From Bacteroidota bacterium (GTDB taxonomy: Bacteria; Bacteroidota; Bacteroidia; Bacteroidales; P3): DNA of 64,000 nt. Under the pieces are notes generated by a model. It made no database searches, had not been told where the DNA came from, and worked only from the letters and a program-made list of their open reading frames with translations. Shown in pieces: positions 53,320 to 63,900 of this stretch (the first letter of the stretch is position 1; each line of letters opens with the position of its first letter). Location: NCBI GenBank assembly GCA_017860275.1, contig JAFNAQ010000003.1, forward strand, positions 124,001-188,000, given 5' to 3'. Both the position numbers and the translations under genes were made by a program.

Positions 53320-53874
53320 TTACCTACTATTTCTCTTTTCAATTCTCATTCTGGTCATCTTCTCTTTGAAGCCTCCTTCGTTGAGAAAAGCATTACTTAA
53401 GGATTGGAGATGCTTATATAGTAAATAATCTACTTGTTTGATTAAAACTATTGCTATATTGGATATTGTTTCTGGTCCTCTTGTAGAGATTAGGTTCATA
53501 TAATAGGTTGTTTCATTATGTGTTTTACCTATTTCTCTCATTTTATTTAGCTCTATTGAGTCCTCTTCCCACTGCCTGTGTTTTCTTGTTCTAAGATAAT
53601 CCTCGTAGTCTACTAGTAACTCATGCAAACTTGCCTTTGCTACACTAATCAGTTTTATCTCTGTTTCCTTGGAAATTGAAGAAGCTGCTGAGCCTTCAAC
53701 AATATTTTGTTTTCCTGAACGTGCTGCTTGTACCATTTGATCTATTGTTCTATCGCCCTTTGAAAGATATTTATGACAGAAATAATAGGTTATATCGAAG
53801 ATAGCTTCGGCTTTCTGATAACTAAAAAGCTTCTTATAATTCCCTTGTCGTGGGATTAGTTGTTGGTCTTCCAT
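53320..53874 (-). CDS. Four helix bundle protein with suffix domain
   Basis: A 184-residue helical protein of the four-helix-bundle (S23/IVP) group. The bundle covers about residues 20-115 (DITYYFCHKYLSKGDRTIDQMVQAARSGKQNIVEG is the diagnostic block), and the C-terminal suffix has TRGPETISNIAIVLIKQVDYLLYKHLQSL. Relatives occur inside 23S rRNA intervening sequences and as scattered single genes in Bacteroidota; function is not settled. No rRNA gene is near. The gene with its upstream 9-bp repeats lies exactly between two 31-bp direct repeats, so it looks recently inserted behind the WYL gene. Confidence 0.88.
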   Translation of the reverse strand: MEDQQLIPRQGNYKKLFSYQKAEAIFDITYYFCHKYLSKGDRTIDQMVQAARSGKQNIVEGSAASSISKETEIKLISVAKASLHELLVDYEDYLRTRKHRQWEEDSIELNKMREIGKTHNETTYYMNLISTRGPETISNIAIVLIKQVDYLLYKHLQSLSNAFLNEGGFKEKMTRMRIEKRNSR

Positions 53875-53887
53875 GTTTCTTGAATTA

Positions 53888-53923
53888 TTAAGGACATTAA
53901 GGTCTTTAAGGTCCTTAAAGTCT
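53888..53923. repeat. Four tandem 9-bp units upstream of the four helix bundle gene
   Basis: TTAAGGACA, TTAAGGTCT, TTAAGGTCC and TTAAAGTCT in direct succession at 53888, 53897, 53906 and 53915. They begin 14 bases upstream of the ATG. Confidence 0.85.
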
Positions 53924-53963
53924 TTAATTAAACAAAAAATATTGTGAAAAGTTTTGGGTTTAA

Positions 53964-53994
53964 ATATAAAAAAACGGAGTTAGATTAGTTTCTA
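53964..53994 (+). repeat. 31-bp direct repeat, right copy (within the terminator)
   Basis: Identical to 53268-53298. Here the repeat continues into the right arm of a complete terminator hairpin, so this copy looks like the ancestral right-hand context of the WYL gene end. Confidence 0.92.
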
Positions 53995-54007
53995 ACTCCG
54001 TTTTTTT
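53968..54007. terminator. Strong bidirectional terminator
   Basis: A-run plus ACGGAGTTAGA (53968-53984), loop TTAGTT, TCTAACTCCG plus T-run (53991-54007); 17 bp counting the A/T ends. It now serves the greA-HIT unit, and by its sequence once the WYL gene. Confidence 0.88.
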
Positions 54008-54024
54008 ATTAATACAAAAGGCTG

Positions 54025-54417
54025 TTACAAGTTCGATTGTATGTCTTTTACTATTTGCTGAAATTCTTCCTTTGAAAGGTCTAATTTAGGGCGTTTAAAA
54101 TCTAAGTCTCCAACATTATGCAATGGGACAAGATGAATATGTGCATGTGGCACTTCTAAGCCTATTACAGCTATTCCTACCTTCTTGCATGGACAAGCCA
54201 AGTCAATTGCTTTGGATACTCGTTTTGCGAAGATATTTAGCTCTGAAAGCAAGCTATCTTCTAAATCGAAGATATAATCTACTTCTTTCTTTGGGATAAC
54301 AAGTGTATGACCTTTAGCTAGGGGTGAAATGTCTAAGAATGCGAAACAATTTTCTGTTTCTGCTATCTTGTAGCATGGTATTTCTCCTGCTATTATTTTG
54401 GAAAATATCGTTGCCAT
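54025..54417 (-). CDS. HIT family protein
   Basis: A 130-residue histidine-triad nucleotide hydrolase or transferase of the Hint branch. The motif VPHAHIHLVPLHN carries the three His; the N-terminus ATIFSKIIAGEIPCYKIAETENCFAFLDISPLAKGHTLVIPK is standard. A Cys-rich spot CPCKK is unusual but the length is normal. It follows greA by two bases, a pairing that is common in Bacteroidota. Confidence 0.92.
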   Translation of the reverse strand: MATIFSKIIAGEIPCYKIAETENCFAFLDISPLAKGHTLVIPKKEVDYIFDLEDSLLSELNIFAKRVSKAIDLACPCKKVGIAVIGLEVPHAHIHLVPLHNVGDLDFKRPKLDLSKEEFQQIVKDIQSNL

Positions 54418-54419
54418 AA

Positions 54420-54896
54420 CTAATCTCTTGTTATTTTTGTAATCTCTAATTTCATTGTTCCAGCTGGCACTATAACTTCTGCTATATCTCCAACTCTCTT
54501 CCCTAGTAGCCCTTTTGCTATTGGTGAAGTTACAGAAATCTTTCCTAGTTTTAAGTTGGCCTCACTTTCAGGCACTATCTCGTATGTAATCTTAGCATTA
54601 TTCGCCAAATTTATAAATTCTACCTTAGATAACAACAAAACCTTAGATGTATCTATCTTACTTTCGTCTAAGAGTCTTGCATTTGCTATTAAATCTTGTA
54701 GTTTTGAAAGTTTAGCTTCTAATAATCCTTGAGCTTCTTTTGCCGCATCATATTCTGCATTTTCCGATAAATCCCCTTTATCTCTTGCCTCTGCTATTGC
54801 GGCAGAAATTGCTGGGCGTTCAACGGTAATCATATGAAGTAAATCATCCTTAAGTTTTTGGATACCTTCCTGTGAATAATACTTAATCTCTGACAT
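54420..54896 (-). CDS. greA: Transcription elongation factor GreA
   Basis: A 158-residue factor that stimulates transcript cleavage in backtracked RNA polymerase. The N-terminal coiled coil has the acidic tip AEARDKGDLSENAEYDAAKEAQ with the catalytic Asp and Glu; the C-terminal FKBP-like domain ends ISVTSPIAKGLLGKRVGDIAEVIVPAG. Two-gene unit with the HIT gene. It lies just after the terminator of the PorV-type operon; I see no clear -7 box, so some read-through is possible. Confidence 0.95.
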   Translation of the reverse strand: MSEIKYYSQEGIQKLKDDLLHMITVERPAISAAIAEARDKGDLSENAEYDAAKEAQGLLEAKLSKLQDLIANARLLDESKIDTSKVLLLSKVEFINLANNAKITYEIVPESEANLKLGKISVTSPIAKGLLGKRVGDIAEVIVPAGTMKLEITKITRD

Positions 54897-54925
54897 ATCA
54901 ACTCTTTTTGTATTGTTTGTAAAAA

Positions 54926-54961
54926 GAATCGAAGACCCTTTAGAAAAAAGGTCTTCGATTC
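54926..54961 (-). terminator. Terminator of the TonB receptor-PorV operon
   Basis: GAATCGAAGACC (54926-54937) and GGTCTTCGATTC (54950-54961), a perfect 12-bp stem with a 12-base loop, with a U run on the minus strand (plus-strand As 54921-54925). Confidence 0.9.
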
Positions 54962-54983
54962 AATAAAAATTAAAATTCTAAAC

Positions 54984-56069
54984 CTATAATGACAATACTA
55001 AACCTACTGTGTGTATTCCACCCATGACCTTAGTCAATCGGTAAGCATAATCTATAGATAAATTTATTCCTGTAGAATTCTTATTTGCTTTTTGCAATGG
55101 AGCAATTACAGATGCACCAGCTGTAAATCCAGTAAATAATGACACTGAACCAGCCTCGTCATAAATATCTTTTGTAATTCCATCCTCATATGCATAAGCA
55201 GTACGAAGCATAAATATCTTTCCAAAACCATATTCAAGTCCTAATGTATATTGGTCTCTTGAAAAAGCCATTGAAGCAAAGTTTCCTGCTAGGGTTAATC
55301 TTTGTTTGTTTTCAGAAAAAAGAAAATCATAAGATGCTCCAATATTTAAACTTGAAGGTAACTCGAAGTTTTGAGAACGTTGTTCTACTGATTGGTTATG
55401 ACTTGATCCACTATAAATAGCATTTACAGAAAGACCGTCTCCACTATAACTCATTGCTGGACCCCAGTTTTTTAGAGATATACCAAATTTTACTTCATAA
55501 TTATCACCAGTTACATATTGTACACCTGCATCAAGTGCAAAGCCTGACGCATCAACATTATCAATTCCTTCGTTTACAATTTTTAAAGTAGCACCCCCAA
55601 ATATTGAGTTTGAAAACGCCTTTGCATAAGATACTCCAATATTCATTAAGCTAATTGAAAATGTACCGTTGTTGCCAATGTCTGGACTGTTTACAGTAGT
55701 TCTATCAATTAAACCAAATGACATTGAAGAAACAGATAAACCAATTACTCCAAAGTCTCCTAAATTTTGACCTATACCAAAAGCACTCATTCCAATTCCT
55801 GAATTTTGTAACCAATTTGTATAAGAAAAATAACCTTCGGTTCCTTTTGTACGACCTAAACCTGCAACATTTGAAAATAGAGCGTCTACGCCTGTACCAC
55901 AAGCTGTGTTAACTCCTCCCCAACCTGCACTTCTAGCCCAAGGATTTATCAAAAGAGAACCTGCACCTGAGGTACCTCTTCTGTCATCATTCCCAGCTTT
56001 AAGTTGTATGCTAGGTATCATTAAGACACCTAACATAAACAAAGCAAATATTCTATATATATTTTTCAT
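54984..56069 (-). CDS. PorV/PorQ family outer-membrane protein
   Basis: A 361-residue exported barrel protein. Signal peptide ending SIQLKAG, then LLINPWARSAGWGGVNTACGTGVDALFSNVAGLGRTKGTEGYFSYTNWL, the characteristic start of the PorV/PorQ group (FadL-like barrels). Strand-rich throughout and ending VGLVLSL. PorV shuttles T9SS cargo to the attachment complex; this copy, encoded after a large secreted protein and a TonB receptor, may be a dedicated paralogue rather than the housekeeping PorV. It is the last gene before a strong terminator. Confidence 0.82.
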   Translation of the reverse strand: MKNIYRIFALFMLGVLMIPSIQLKAGNDDRRGTSGAGSLLINPWARSAGWGGVNTACGTGVDALFSNVAGLGRTKGTEGYFSYTNWLQNSGIGMSAFGIGQNLGDFGVIGLSVSSMSFGLIDRTTVNSPDIGNNGTFSISLMNIGVSYAKAFSNSIFGGATLKIVNEGIDNVDASGFALDAGVQYVTGDNYEVKFGISLKNWGPAMSYSGDGLSVNAIYSGSSHNQSVEQRSQNFELPSSLNIGASYDFLFSENKQRLTLAGNFASMAFSRDQYTLGLEYGFGKIFMLRTAYAYEDGITKDIYDEAGSVSLFTGFTAGASVIAPLQKANKNSTGINLSIDYAYRLTKVMGGIHTVGLVLSL

Positions 56070-56110
56070 AATCTCTTGTATTTAAAATATTTCTATTGTG
56101 CTGTTTGTTA

Positions 56111-59100
56111 CTATTGGAATGAGTTTAAGTCAATTGGACGTAATGCTCCAAACCATTTAATTAATTTTTCTCCTACACCGTCTGCCTTGATGTGAATCAT
56201 ATATACACCACCAGAAATTGGAAGCCCTTTATGATTCTTTAAATCCCAATCAACAGAAGTTAAAGCAGTACCACCTCCAGCAACTAAGTTTTTAGAAGGT
56301 CCTCTTAGTTTTCTGATTACTGTTCCATCAACAGAGTATATTGTTATATAACAATCTGGAGGAAGATTAGTGATTTTTACTAAGTTTTGAACTTGGTCTT
56401 GCTCGTATGTAGATGCAGCAAAATATGGATTAGGTACAACAGTTATTTGATCTAATGCTCTCTTTCCTACTTCAGTATTTCCAACTGAAGTTGCTATATC
56501 CTTAGTAATTGTAAACTTATACATAGGATAGTTATTATTTTGAGGAGTAGTAGATGCACCACCAATATTATTAATATAATTAACTCTATATGGTTGACGA
56601 ACTCTTAATGAAATAGTAACGTCGGTTGGTATAGCTGCTTTTGGATTTGTATTAAATGCTGTTGCCATAGGCATACCTACCCACATAACAGAACTAAATA
56701 CCTTCATCACATCTAATAAACTTTGATTTCTAAAGTCATTGTTGTAAGGATTCTTTGATGATAATCCACTTGGATTAGTCGCAGCATTGTAAACTCCATT
56801 AATTAAGTCAATCTTTTTCAAATTATCATAAGCCCATTGTCCATAATCTTCATAATATGAAGGAGGATTTACAACTGATGATAAATCGAATCCGGTAATT
56901 TGATGACGATAATGTAAAGTATTTTGAGATGCACCCAATACATATATATAGTGCATACCACCAAATACTAATCCACCACCATCTGAAGTTGTTGAAGTAG
57001 GATTCCAAATCATATCTCTACCATTTCCAGGTTGACCTGCACCTAATTGGGAGTTTTCACCAAAGAATAGGTTTAATCTTTGACCTGTTTCTAAATTGAT
57101 AGCATATCCTGGGAACCATCCCATACCTGTTGTTCCATCATTCAATGAATTACCACTTTTATCAACAGAAGATGATTTTCTTAATTGGAAACGTTTTGCT
57201 CTACCTACTGTTTGCATTGTATCATCTCCCATTTCAATAACAGGACATCTTGTCCATTTTGAAGTGTCTGATGTAAATACTATATTAACAGAAGCTAAGT
57301 TATTTAAATCATTAGAAACAGTTGAATAAATAAAACCTGGATCTAATCTCCATTTTGTTGTATTATCTGATCCTGCTGGATTTAGATGATAATAAGAGAA
57401 ACCTGGGTGAGGGAAGATTGTTCCTTCATAATTAGTATAAAGAGATGTCAACCTATATGGTGCCCACCATCCGTTACCAAATGATTCGTAATCCGCTTTT
57501 TCATCAATAGAAAAGTTCTTATCAAAATAATCATAACCTCCACTTGAATTTTTAATAGAGTCTGTTGTAGCATAATAGAAATCTTGAGATAAGTAATCTA
57601 AGGTATTTGTTTCGTCAGCTGATTGGAAACCACGTCTAACTTCATCTGAAGCATAACTACTACCAGATCTTATCCAATTATAATAACTACTTGCGTCATT
57701 ATCTGCAAGACCATATAACCAAGTTTTACTAGCATCTTTAGCTACTATACTTGAGAATAATGCGGTTCCTTCTGTTAGGTTACCACCAATTATTCTATCT
57801 TGATTAACATTTTTATTGATTGAATGTGATAATTCTACAGCTGTAAGATCAGGGTTTGTTAAGCTTATTGATATACCTAATGGGAAAATAATCTGTTCAT
57901 TGATATCTCCTATTACTCTATCAGATTCAATTGAATATACAGCTGTGTCTACACCATTAATCTTAGTAGTAAATACTGGTAAATTAGTATCTGCATTTTG
58001 AATTTTCCATTTCGCATTCATCATATTTGAAGAAGTATCTGATGGAATAATCTTAATAGTAAATGATCCTGGTCTGATTTTTAAAGGGTCAACAACCTTA
58101 ATATTTAAAGGACCATAGTTTTTCTCATATACTAAATCTGTAACAAAAGCTTGTCCTGTTGGAGTAACTCCTGTTTTACCCATAATTTTCTCTAAGGTCT
58201 CTGTCTTAAAGTTAAGAACCATTCCTCCATTACCATTTCCTTCAATTCTAGTAATTTCAGGACAAATTCCATAAGAAGATTGAACTAATGTACCATTTTG
58301 TTCTGATTCTAATTTATGAGGAATTGCAGTTAGTGGAGAAATACTTAATCCAAATCCTGTTTTTCTACTAGGTAGATATGTTTCTTTTTGTCCGTCAATT
58401 TTTGTTGCATCTTCAGGATTATAAGTCTTGAAATTATTATAAGCATAGGCTACTGCAACATAATAGTACTTTTTATTATTTACAATTGTCTTATCATTTG
58501 TTGATGCAAATTTATCTTCAGTGATTTTAAACGAATGTTTTATCCCTTGATTTAAACCATCAACCATTACTTTAGGTACAAGACCTCCAATATTATTGTC
58601 TAAAGTATAGTTAACTAATTTTGCAATAGGTTGATTATTTGCATCTGCATTAAAATTACGAATATCACATTGAGCAACTAAACGTGCCTTATCTTCATCA
58701 TAAATATCTGATACTGATACACTAGCATCTTTTAATTGGAAAATTTGATAACCCTCAAATTTATAATATTGATCATAATTGATAGTTTTATCCTTTTTAG
58801 TAACAACTCTGAATGTTATTGAATCAACAACTTGAGAAGTTATATCATATGATCTTGGAATTCTTACATCTATCTTATTAAAACTTTCATTAATATTGTT
58901 AGATGTTGGAGAATCATTTGTTAAGAATAATACCAATTCTCTATCTAGTTCTTGAACAACTAAATCTGGTGCATCAGGTCCTTCAAGAATATTAAAACAG
59001 TTATCAAATAATGCTTGACATTTATCATCTATTTGTCTTAATAAAGTTACTGAAGCATATGCCCCACCAGATGGTGCTTGAGCAAATGGAATCCCAACTG

Positions 59101-60892
59101 TAATATAATTAATAGCACCAGGCTTTAATTCAAATGGTCCTGCAGATTGCATAAAACGTCTATCTCCAGCTGGATTGTTTGAAGATTCTTCAGTCCAACC
59201 TCTTGTATCAGCCATATTAGGAGCAACTCCTTTTGTACCCCAATTCCAACTATCAGTTGTTCCTGGGAACATAAAGTCACATTCTATTGCAGTGTTACCT
59301 ACTGATCCTAATGCACCTGTACCACCAAATGTCATTACTTCTCCTGTTTTCCAAATACCTCTTAAATAATTATAGTAATCTGTTGCTTTATCAGGTTCTC
59401 CTCTAACTGCGTTTGAACTATTATCGTAATAAACAAATCTTCTCATTCCATAACGTTCATCATCAATAATTCCATTACCAAAATTTACACCATTGATGTT
59501 TGAACCATTAGTAATTTTGTCATCTTTATCGTACCAGTAATTAATAAACAATTCAGCATCACGAGTAATTAATAATGTATCATAAACAGGTCCTCCTGTA
59601 TTAGGGTTAATTAAATTGTTACCGTTTGCATCTTTCTTTATATAATTTGCAAGTAATTGTTGTCCTTGAGCATCTTTTTCAGCCAAATTAATATATACCT
59701 TTGGATTATCCATTCCATCAGCATCTAAATAAGGTCCTTGGAAAAAGTCGATACCAATTGCAGGAGGATTTCCACTGTAAGAACCAACTCCAGGTCCATC
59801 AGTTGATCTTCCATTATAACAATATCCAAGTCCTCTTTTTACATCACATCCAACATAATCATCAAATGCATAACCTAAATCTGGGTCAACCCATTGACTA
59901 AAATATGTATTTTGTAAGGTAAAAGTTGAACGGTTGATAATTTCATATGAATAAAAAGTCATATTATTGATTTCGTCATTCATACTAAAAGCAAATGCTT
60001 GCGCTCTAATTTCTAACCCAATTGGGTTTTGAGATTTCGATTCTGTATGCGCATTACCTTTATCATTAAATACCCACCATAATGTTTCATCCCCTTTTAA
60101 AACTTGGTCAACTAAAATTCCTCCTGTAACAGGTAAACCACCAGTTCCAATTGAATCTTCCATTGTTCTTATTGGATTATATTTTTCTCCACCTTGTTTT
60201 GAAAGTACTGGACATAAATCTCCGTTAAAGTCGTAATAAGGGTAATCACCATCTGAAGGTTTATATTCTCCGTCTCCATTAACATCTTTAAATGGAGCCA
60301 AATATTTGGTTTGTTTTAACTCAGCATAATTATCTGGAGTAGCAGGCCATAAATTAATAGCCTCAGTATAGAATGATTGATCTGTTGGACCTGAAATAAT
60401 TTGTCCTTGAGCATTCTTTTGACATGCTCCAACAAACTTCTCTACCTCAGCTCTTGTTATACGAAAATGTTTATCCCATTTTTCACAAACAGACTTATTA
60501 ACTGAAGCATTTGCATCTACAGTTAATGGACCAGGCCAGAAATCATCCCCATCTTGACCAAAACGTAATGCAGCAACTCTTAATTGTTTATTTTCGTCTT
60601 GACCACCAATCCATAATGCAGCACAGAACATTGCTGTACTATTACCATCCTTAGGTACATAATATCTAGCAGTGTTTCCATCATACCACATATTACCACC
60701 TGTATTGATACGAGCTCTAACATTATTTATACTTAATTCAGCAGATCCTTGAGCTCTTCTACATCTTTCAACTCCACCTTCAGCTTTCGAAACTGGAGCT
60801 TTATTAACCGTACCAACATACTCTTTTGCATGAACTTGTCCATACATAGATAGGCAGATTAAAACCAACGTTATTTTAAATATATTTTTCAT
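56111..60892 (-). CDS. Large secreted protein, likely T9SS-linked
   Basis: A 1593-residue exported protein with signal peptide (ending MYGQVHA). Near residue 210 a DVNGDGEYKPSDGDYPYYDFNGD stretch looks like calcium-binding Asp loops. The long middle is strand-rich without an enzyme motif I recognise. The last 90 residues (ITVVPNPYFAASTYE, LPPDCYITIYSVDGTVIRKLRG, then VDWDLKNHKGLPISGGVYMIHIKA) form a FlgD/T9SS type A sorting-like immunoglobulin fold. It lies between a TonB-dependent receptor and a PorV/PorQ gene with gaps of about 32 and 41 bases. A shared export or display machinery is a fair inference; the substrate is unknown. Confidence 0.72.
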   Translation of the reverse strand: MKNIFKITLVLICLSMYGQVHAKEYVGTVNKAPVSKAEGGVERCRRAQGSAELSINNVRARINTGGNMWYDGNTARYYVPKDGNSTAMFCAALWIGGQDENKQLRVAALRFGQDGDDFWPGPLTVDANASVNKSVCEKWDKHFRITRAEVEKFVGACQKNAQGQIISGPTDQSFYTEAINLWPATPDNYAELKQTKYLAPFKDVNGDGEYKPSDGDYPYYDFNGDLCPVLSKQGGEKYNPIRTMEDSIGTGGLPVTGGILVDQVLKGDETLWWVFNDKGNAHTESKSQNPIGLEIRAQAFAFSMNDEINNMTFYSYEIINRSTFTLQNTYFSQWVDPDLGYAFDDYVGCDVKRGLGYCYNGRSTDGPGVGSYSGNPPAIGIDFFQGPYLDADGMDNPKVYINLAEKDAQGQQLLANYIKKDANGNNLINPNTGGPVYDTLLITRDAELFINYWYDKDDKITNGSNINGVNFGNGIIDDERYGMRRFVYYDNSSNAVRGEPDKATDYYNYLRGIWKTGEVMTFGGTGALGSVGNTAIECDFMFPGTTDSWNWGTKGVAPNMADTRGWTEESSNNPAGDRRFMQSAGPFELKPGAINYITVGIPFAQAPSGGAYASVTLLRQIDDKCQALFDNCFNILEGPDAPDLVVQELDRELVLFLTNDSPTSNNINESFNKIDVRIPRSYDITSQVVDSITFRVVTKKDKTINYDQYYKFEGYQIFQLKDASVSVSDIYDEDKARLVAQCDIRNFNADANNQPIAKLVNYTLDNNIGGLVPKVMVDGLNQGIKHSFKITEDKFASTNDKTIVNNKKYYYVAVAYAYNNFKTYNPEDATKIDGQKETYLPSRKTGFGLSISPLTAIPHKLESEQNGTLVQSSYGICPEITRIEGNGNGGMVLNFKTETLEKIMGKTGVTPTGQAFVTDLVYEKNYGPLNIKVVDPLKIRPGSFTIKIIPSDTSSNMMNAKWKIQNADTNLPVFTTKINGVDTAVYSIESDRVIGDINEQIIFPLGISISLTNPDLTAVELSHSINKNVNQDRIIGGNLTEGTALFSSIVAKDASKTWLYGLADNDASSYYNWIRSGSSYASDEVRRGFQSADETNTLDYLSQDFYYATTDSIKNSSGGYDYFDKNFSIDEKADYESFGNGWWAPYRLTSLYTNYEGTIFPHPGFSYYHLNPAGSDNTTKWRLDPGFIYSTVSNDLNNLASVNIVFTSDTSKWTRCPVIEMGDDTMQTVGRAKRFQLRKSSSVDKSGNSLNDGTTGMGWFPGYAINLETGQRLNLFFGENSQLGAGQPGNGRDMIWNPTSTTSDGGGLVFGGMHYIYVLGASQNTLHYRHQITGFDLSSVVNPPSYYEDYGQWAYDNLKKIDLINGVYNAATNPSGLSSKNPYNNDFRNQSLLDVMKVFSSVMWVGMPMATAFNTNPKAAIPTDVTISLRVRQPYRVNYINNIGGASTTPQNNNYPMYKFTITKDIATSVGNTEVGKRALDQITVVPNPYFAASTYEQDQVQNLVKITNLPPDCYITIYSVDGTVIRKLRGPSKNLVAGGGTALTSVDWDLKNHKGLPISGGVYMIHIKADGVGEKLIKWFGALRPIDLNSFQ

Positions 60893-60924
60893 ATCAAATT
60901 TAAATTTTCTATTTAATCGATGAA

Positions 60925-63900
60925 TTAGAATGTATAAGAAACTCCTAAATAAACCATTCTAGGTCTTGAATAATTATATGATGAATTATTCAAAGACAAT
61001 GCATAGTAATCTCTATAAGATGCTTCATTCAATTGATTTGCTATAATAGTTTGAGTTTCTGGGTCAGTTAAGTAACCATTATCATCAGGGTCACCAGTAA
61101 CTCCAAATACTCCTGTAATATTCTTAATATTTAGTACATTACTTACTCTAGCAAATAAATTTAGAGTTGTCATTTTCTTTCCAACTTTAAAATTATATGA
61201 TTTATCAATATTCATATCAATACGGAAAGACCATGGTAATCTTGCTCCATTATAGCTACCAACAATTGTGCTTTGAGTATTACTAAAATATTTTGTGTAT
61301 GGACGACCAGATTGAGCAACCCCAGTAATATTTACCCCGAAGTTTTGTAACCATTTTGTTACTTTAGCACGAGGTTCTCCATTTTTATCTGTAACAGTTC
61401 TTGTTGTTGTAAATCCATTGTACTGATCTCCACCACCATATCTAAAGTCTAAACCAACTTTAAATTCATGTCTTCTATCATCACTTATTGGATAAAGCAT
61501 CTTAATATTAGGATAACCAGCTTTAATCAAAGATACAATTGTAGATGTTGGTAACCCTGAAGTTCCCTCTGCATATTGTAATGTATAATTTGCATTGATT
61601 CTAACATTCTTAGAACGTCTTAAATCGTAAGATATAGTAACCCCTTTTGTTGTTCTAAAGTCTTGATTTCCATAAGAATAATATAAAGATGTTGGATCGG
61701 CTCCTACATATTGAACTAGGGCAATCAAATCACGAGTTTCTTTATAATATGCAGAAATTCCTAAAGCTGAAGATTTAGATAATGCTTGTTGAAATCCTAA
61801 CTCATAGTTAGTAATTTTTTCTGGTTTTAAATTAGGATTGCTTAAAACAGATCCTGATCTTCTTTCCATAAATAGATAATCAACATAGTCAGCTTGCCAT
61901 CCACCTTGAGGACGACGTGCGATCATATCATAAGAAGCCTTGAACTCTGATTTATCAGATACTGGGAATGAAAATGCTATACGAGGCATAGCTACTACTT
62001 GTGGTTTATAATCTTCAAAAGCATCTGTTGAAATTTCTGATGGTAAACCTGTATCGTTTAACTTTCCTTTTCTAAATGGAAGAGGTTGTCCAGAAGCTCC
62101 AGCAATATCACTTGGATTTGAAACAATTTCTCCATTTGCATTATACCAAACATTTCCTTTTCTGTAACCTTTAATAAATCCTGCCTTATCTGGATTGTAA
62201 ACGTCACTTGGATCAGTTTGTCCATTTAATGCATTAACATATACAACATAATCATCTCCAATTGTAGATGGACGATTTGGAATTTCCAACTCTCCAGCTG
62301 TATAAGAAGAATATAATAAATATGGATCTTTTAAGCCCATCTGATTTCCATCAAATCTATCTACACGCAATCCAATATTAAAAATCAAATCTTTAAAATA
62401 AAATTGGTCTTGGATATAACCAGCCATATAAATTGGTTGCCAAGCACCTAATGTTCTTTTTTCTGGATTACTGAAGAAATCTTGTAAGTTTTGCTTTCCT
62501 TTTACTGTATTTCCTTTATGATCATATCCATAATAACTTACAATTGAGTTTCCACTATTGAACAACTCATCAGCAGAAAACATATCCATTGAAAAAGTAG
62601 ATGGATCATAACTGTCTATATCAATAAAGTCAGTACCATCAACCTTTAATCCTAATTTTTGTCTTAAAGCTTTATCAAAATATGTTTGATCTGCAGAATT
62701 ATATAACCTATTATAGGTAACGTATGTAACCGATCCTGTATTATCAATATTAACTCTTGGATCTCCAGTAGTTAAGGTATCGACTAAGTCCCTATATAAA
62801 ATATGTGAATTAGCATTCTGTTTCATTATGGTCCATAGTGATGATGCCCCTAAACTATATCCACGATATGTTGATTGATCATATTGAAAACCAAATTCTA
62901 TTGAATGCTTACCCAAATCGGCAGATACTCTTGCTGCTAAATATACGAACTGACTCTCACTTTTTGAATAACCAGATGTATTAACACCAGCATTTGTAAA
63001 CATACCATATATAGATGTAGGTCTATCTCCATTTGTTAAACCTTGAAAAGATCTAATATTATCATAATTATATAGATAACCTCTTATTGGAGCAAATGTT
63101 GGATCATTGTATAATTGCCATGTATATCTTGCTAAACCTGGATTATACTCAGAAGGAGTAAAGTCTACTTGATAATCCAACCAACCATTGTGTTGCATTA
63201 CATCTTGCATAACTCCATCAATTTCTAATCTAGTTAATTGATATGTATTTCTTTTATAAGTTTTAAATGTTCCAACGTGACCATATCTAAATAAATTATC
63301 CCTATGATTTACATCATAAGATTCACTAAAGGAACGAGAATAAGACCCTGTAAGATTTATAATTACGTTTTTAATTTTTGAAGATTCTGAATTGCTTGCA
63401 AATTTTTGAGTAAAATCACCCATTACTTGAAAACTATTACTATTAGATTCTCCATTATTTGCGTTATTCATTACCATAGAAGAAGCACTTCCATTTTTAC
63501 CTATACTATTAGTGTATTCGGCATTCACTTGAAGTATACTATTATCAGAGAAACGAAAATCAAGTCCACCCTCTAAATATAAACCATTATTCCAAAGATT
63601 TTTCTTCCTTGAAACTTGTTCAAAATCTGATAATCTAAAAAATGATGCAGTGTTATATACAGCTCCTGTAACTGGGTCATATTTTAATGGATTGTTATCC
63701 AAAAAAGCTTGTTTGTCAGCTTTTAGCATATAATAGTCTCTATCTGAAGGTCTATTGTATGGATCACTTGTATAAGTATTATACCCAGAAAATCTATATC
63801 CAATTATACCCTTTTCTACTCCATCGCTAAATGTCTTTTTGTATAAAGGGCCTGTCAAATAGAATTCTGCTCTATGATACCCTCTAGAATCTAATGGTTC

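Noticed and set aside
53320-53874. Four helix bundle gene as a 23S rRNA intervening sequence
   Set aside because: There is no rRNA sequence on either side; the gene lies between the WYL and HIT genes.
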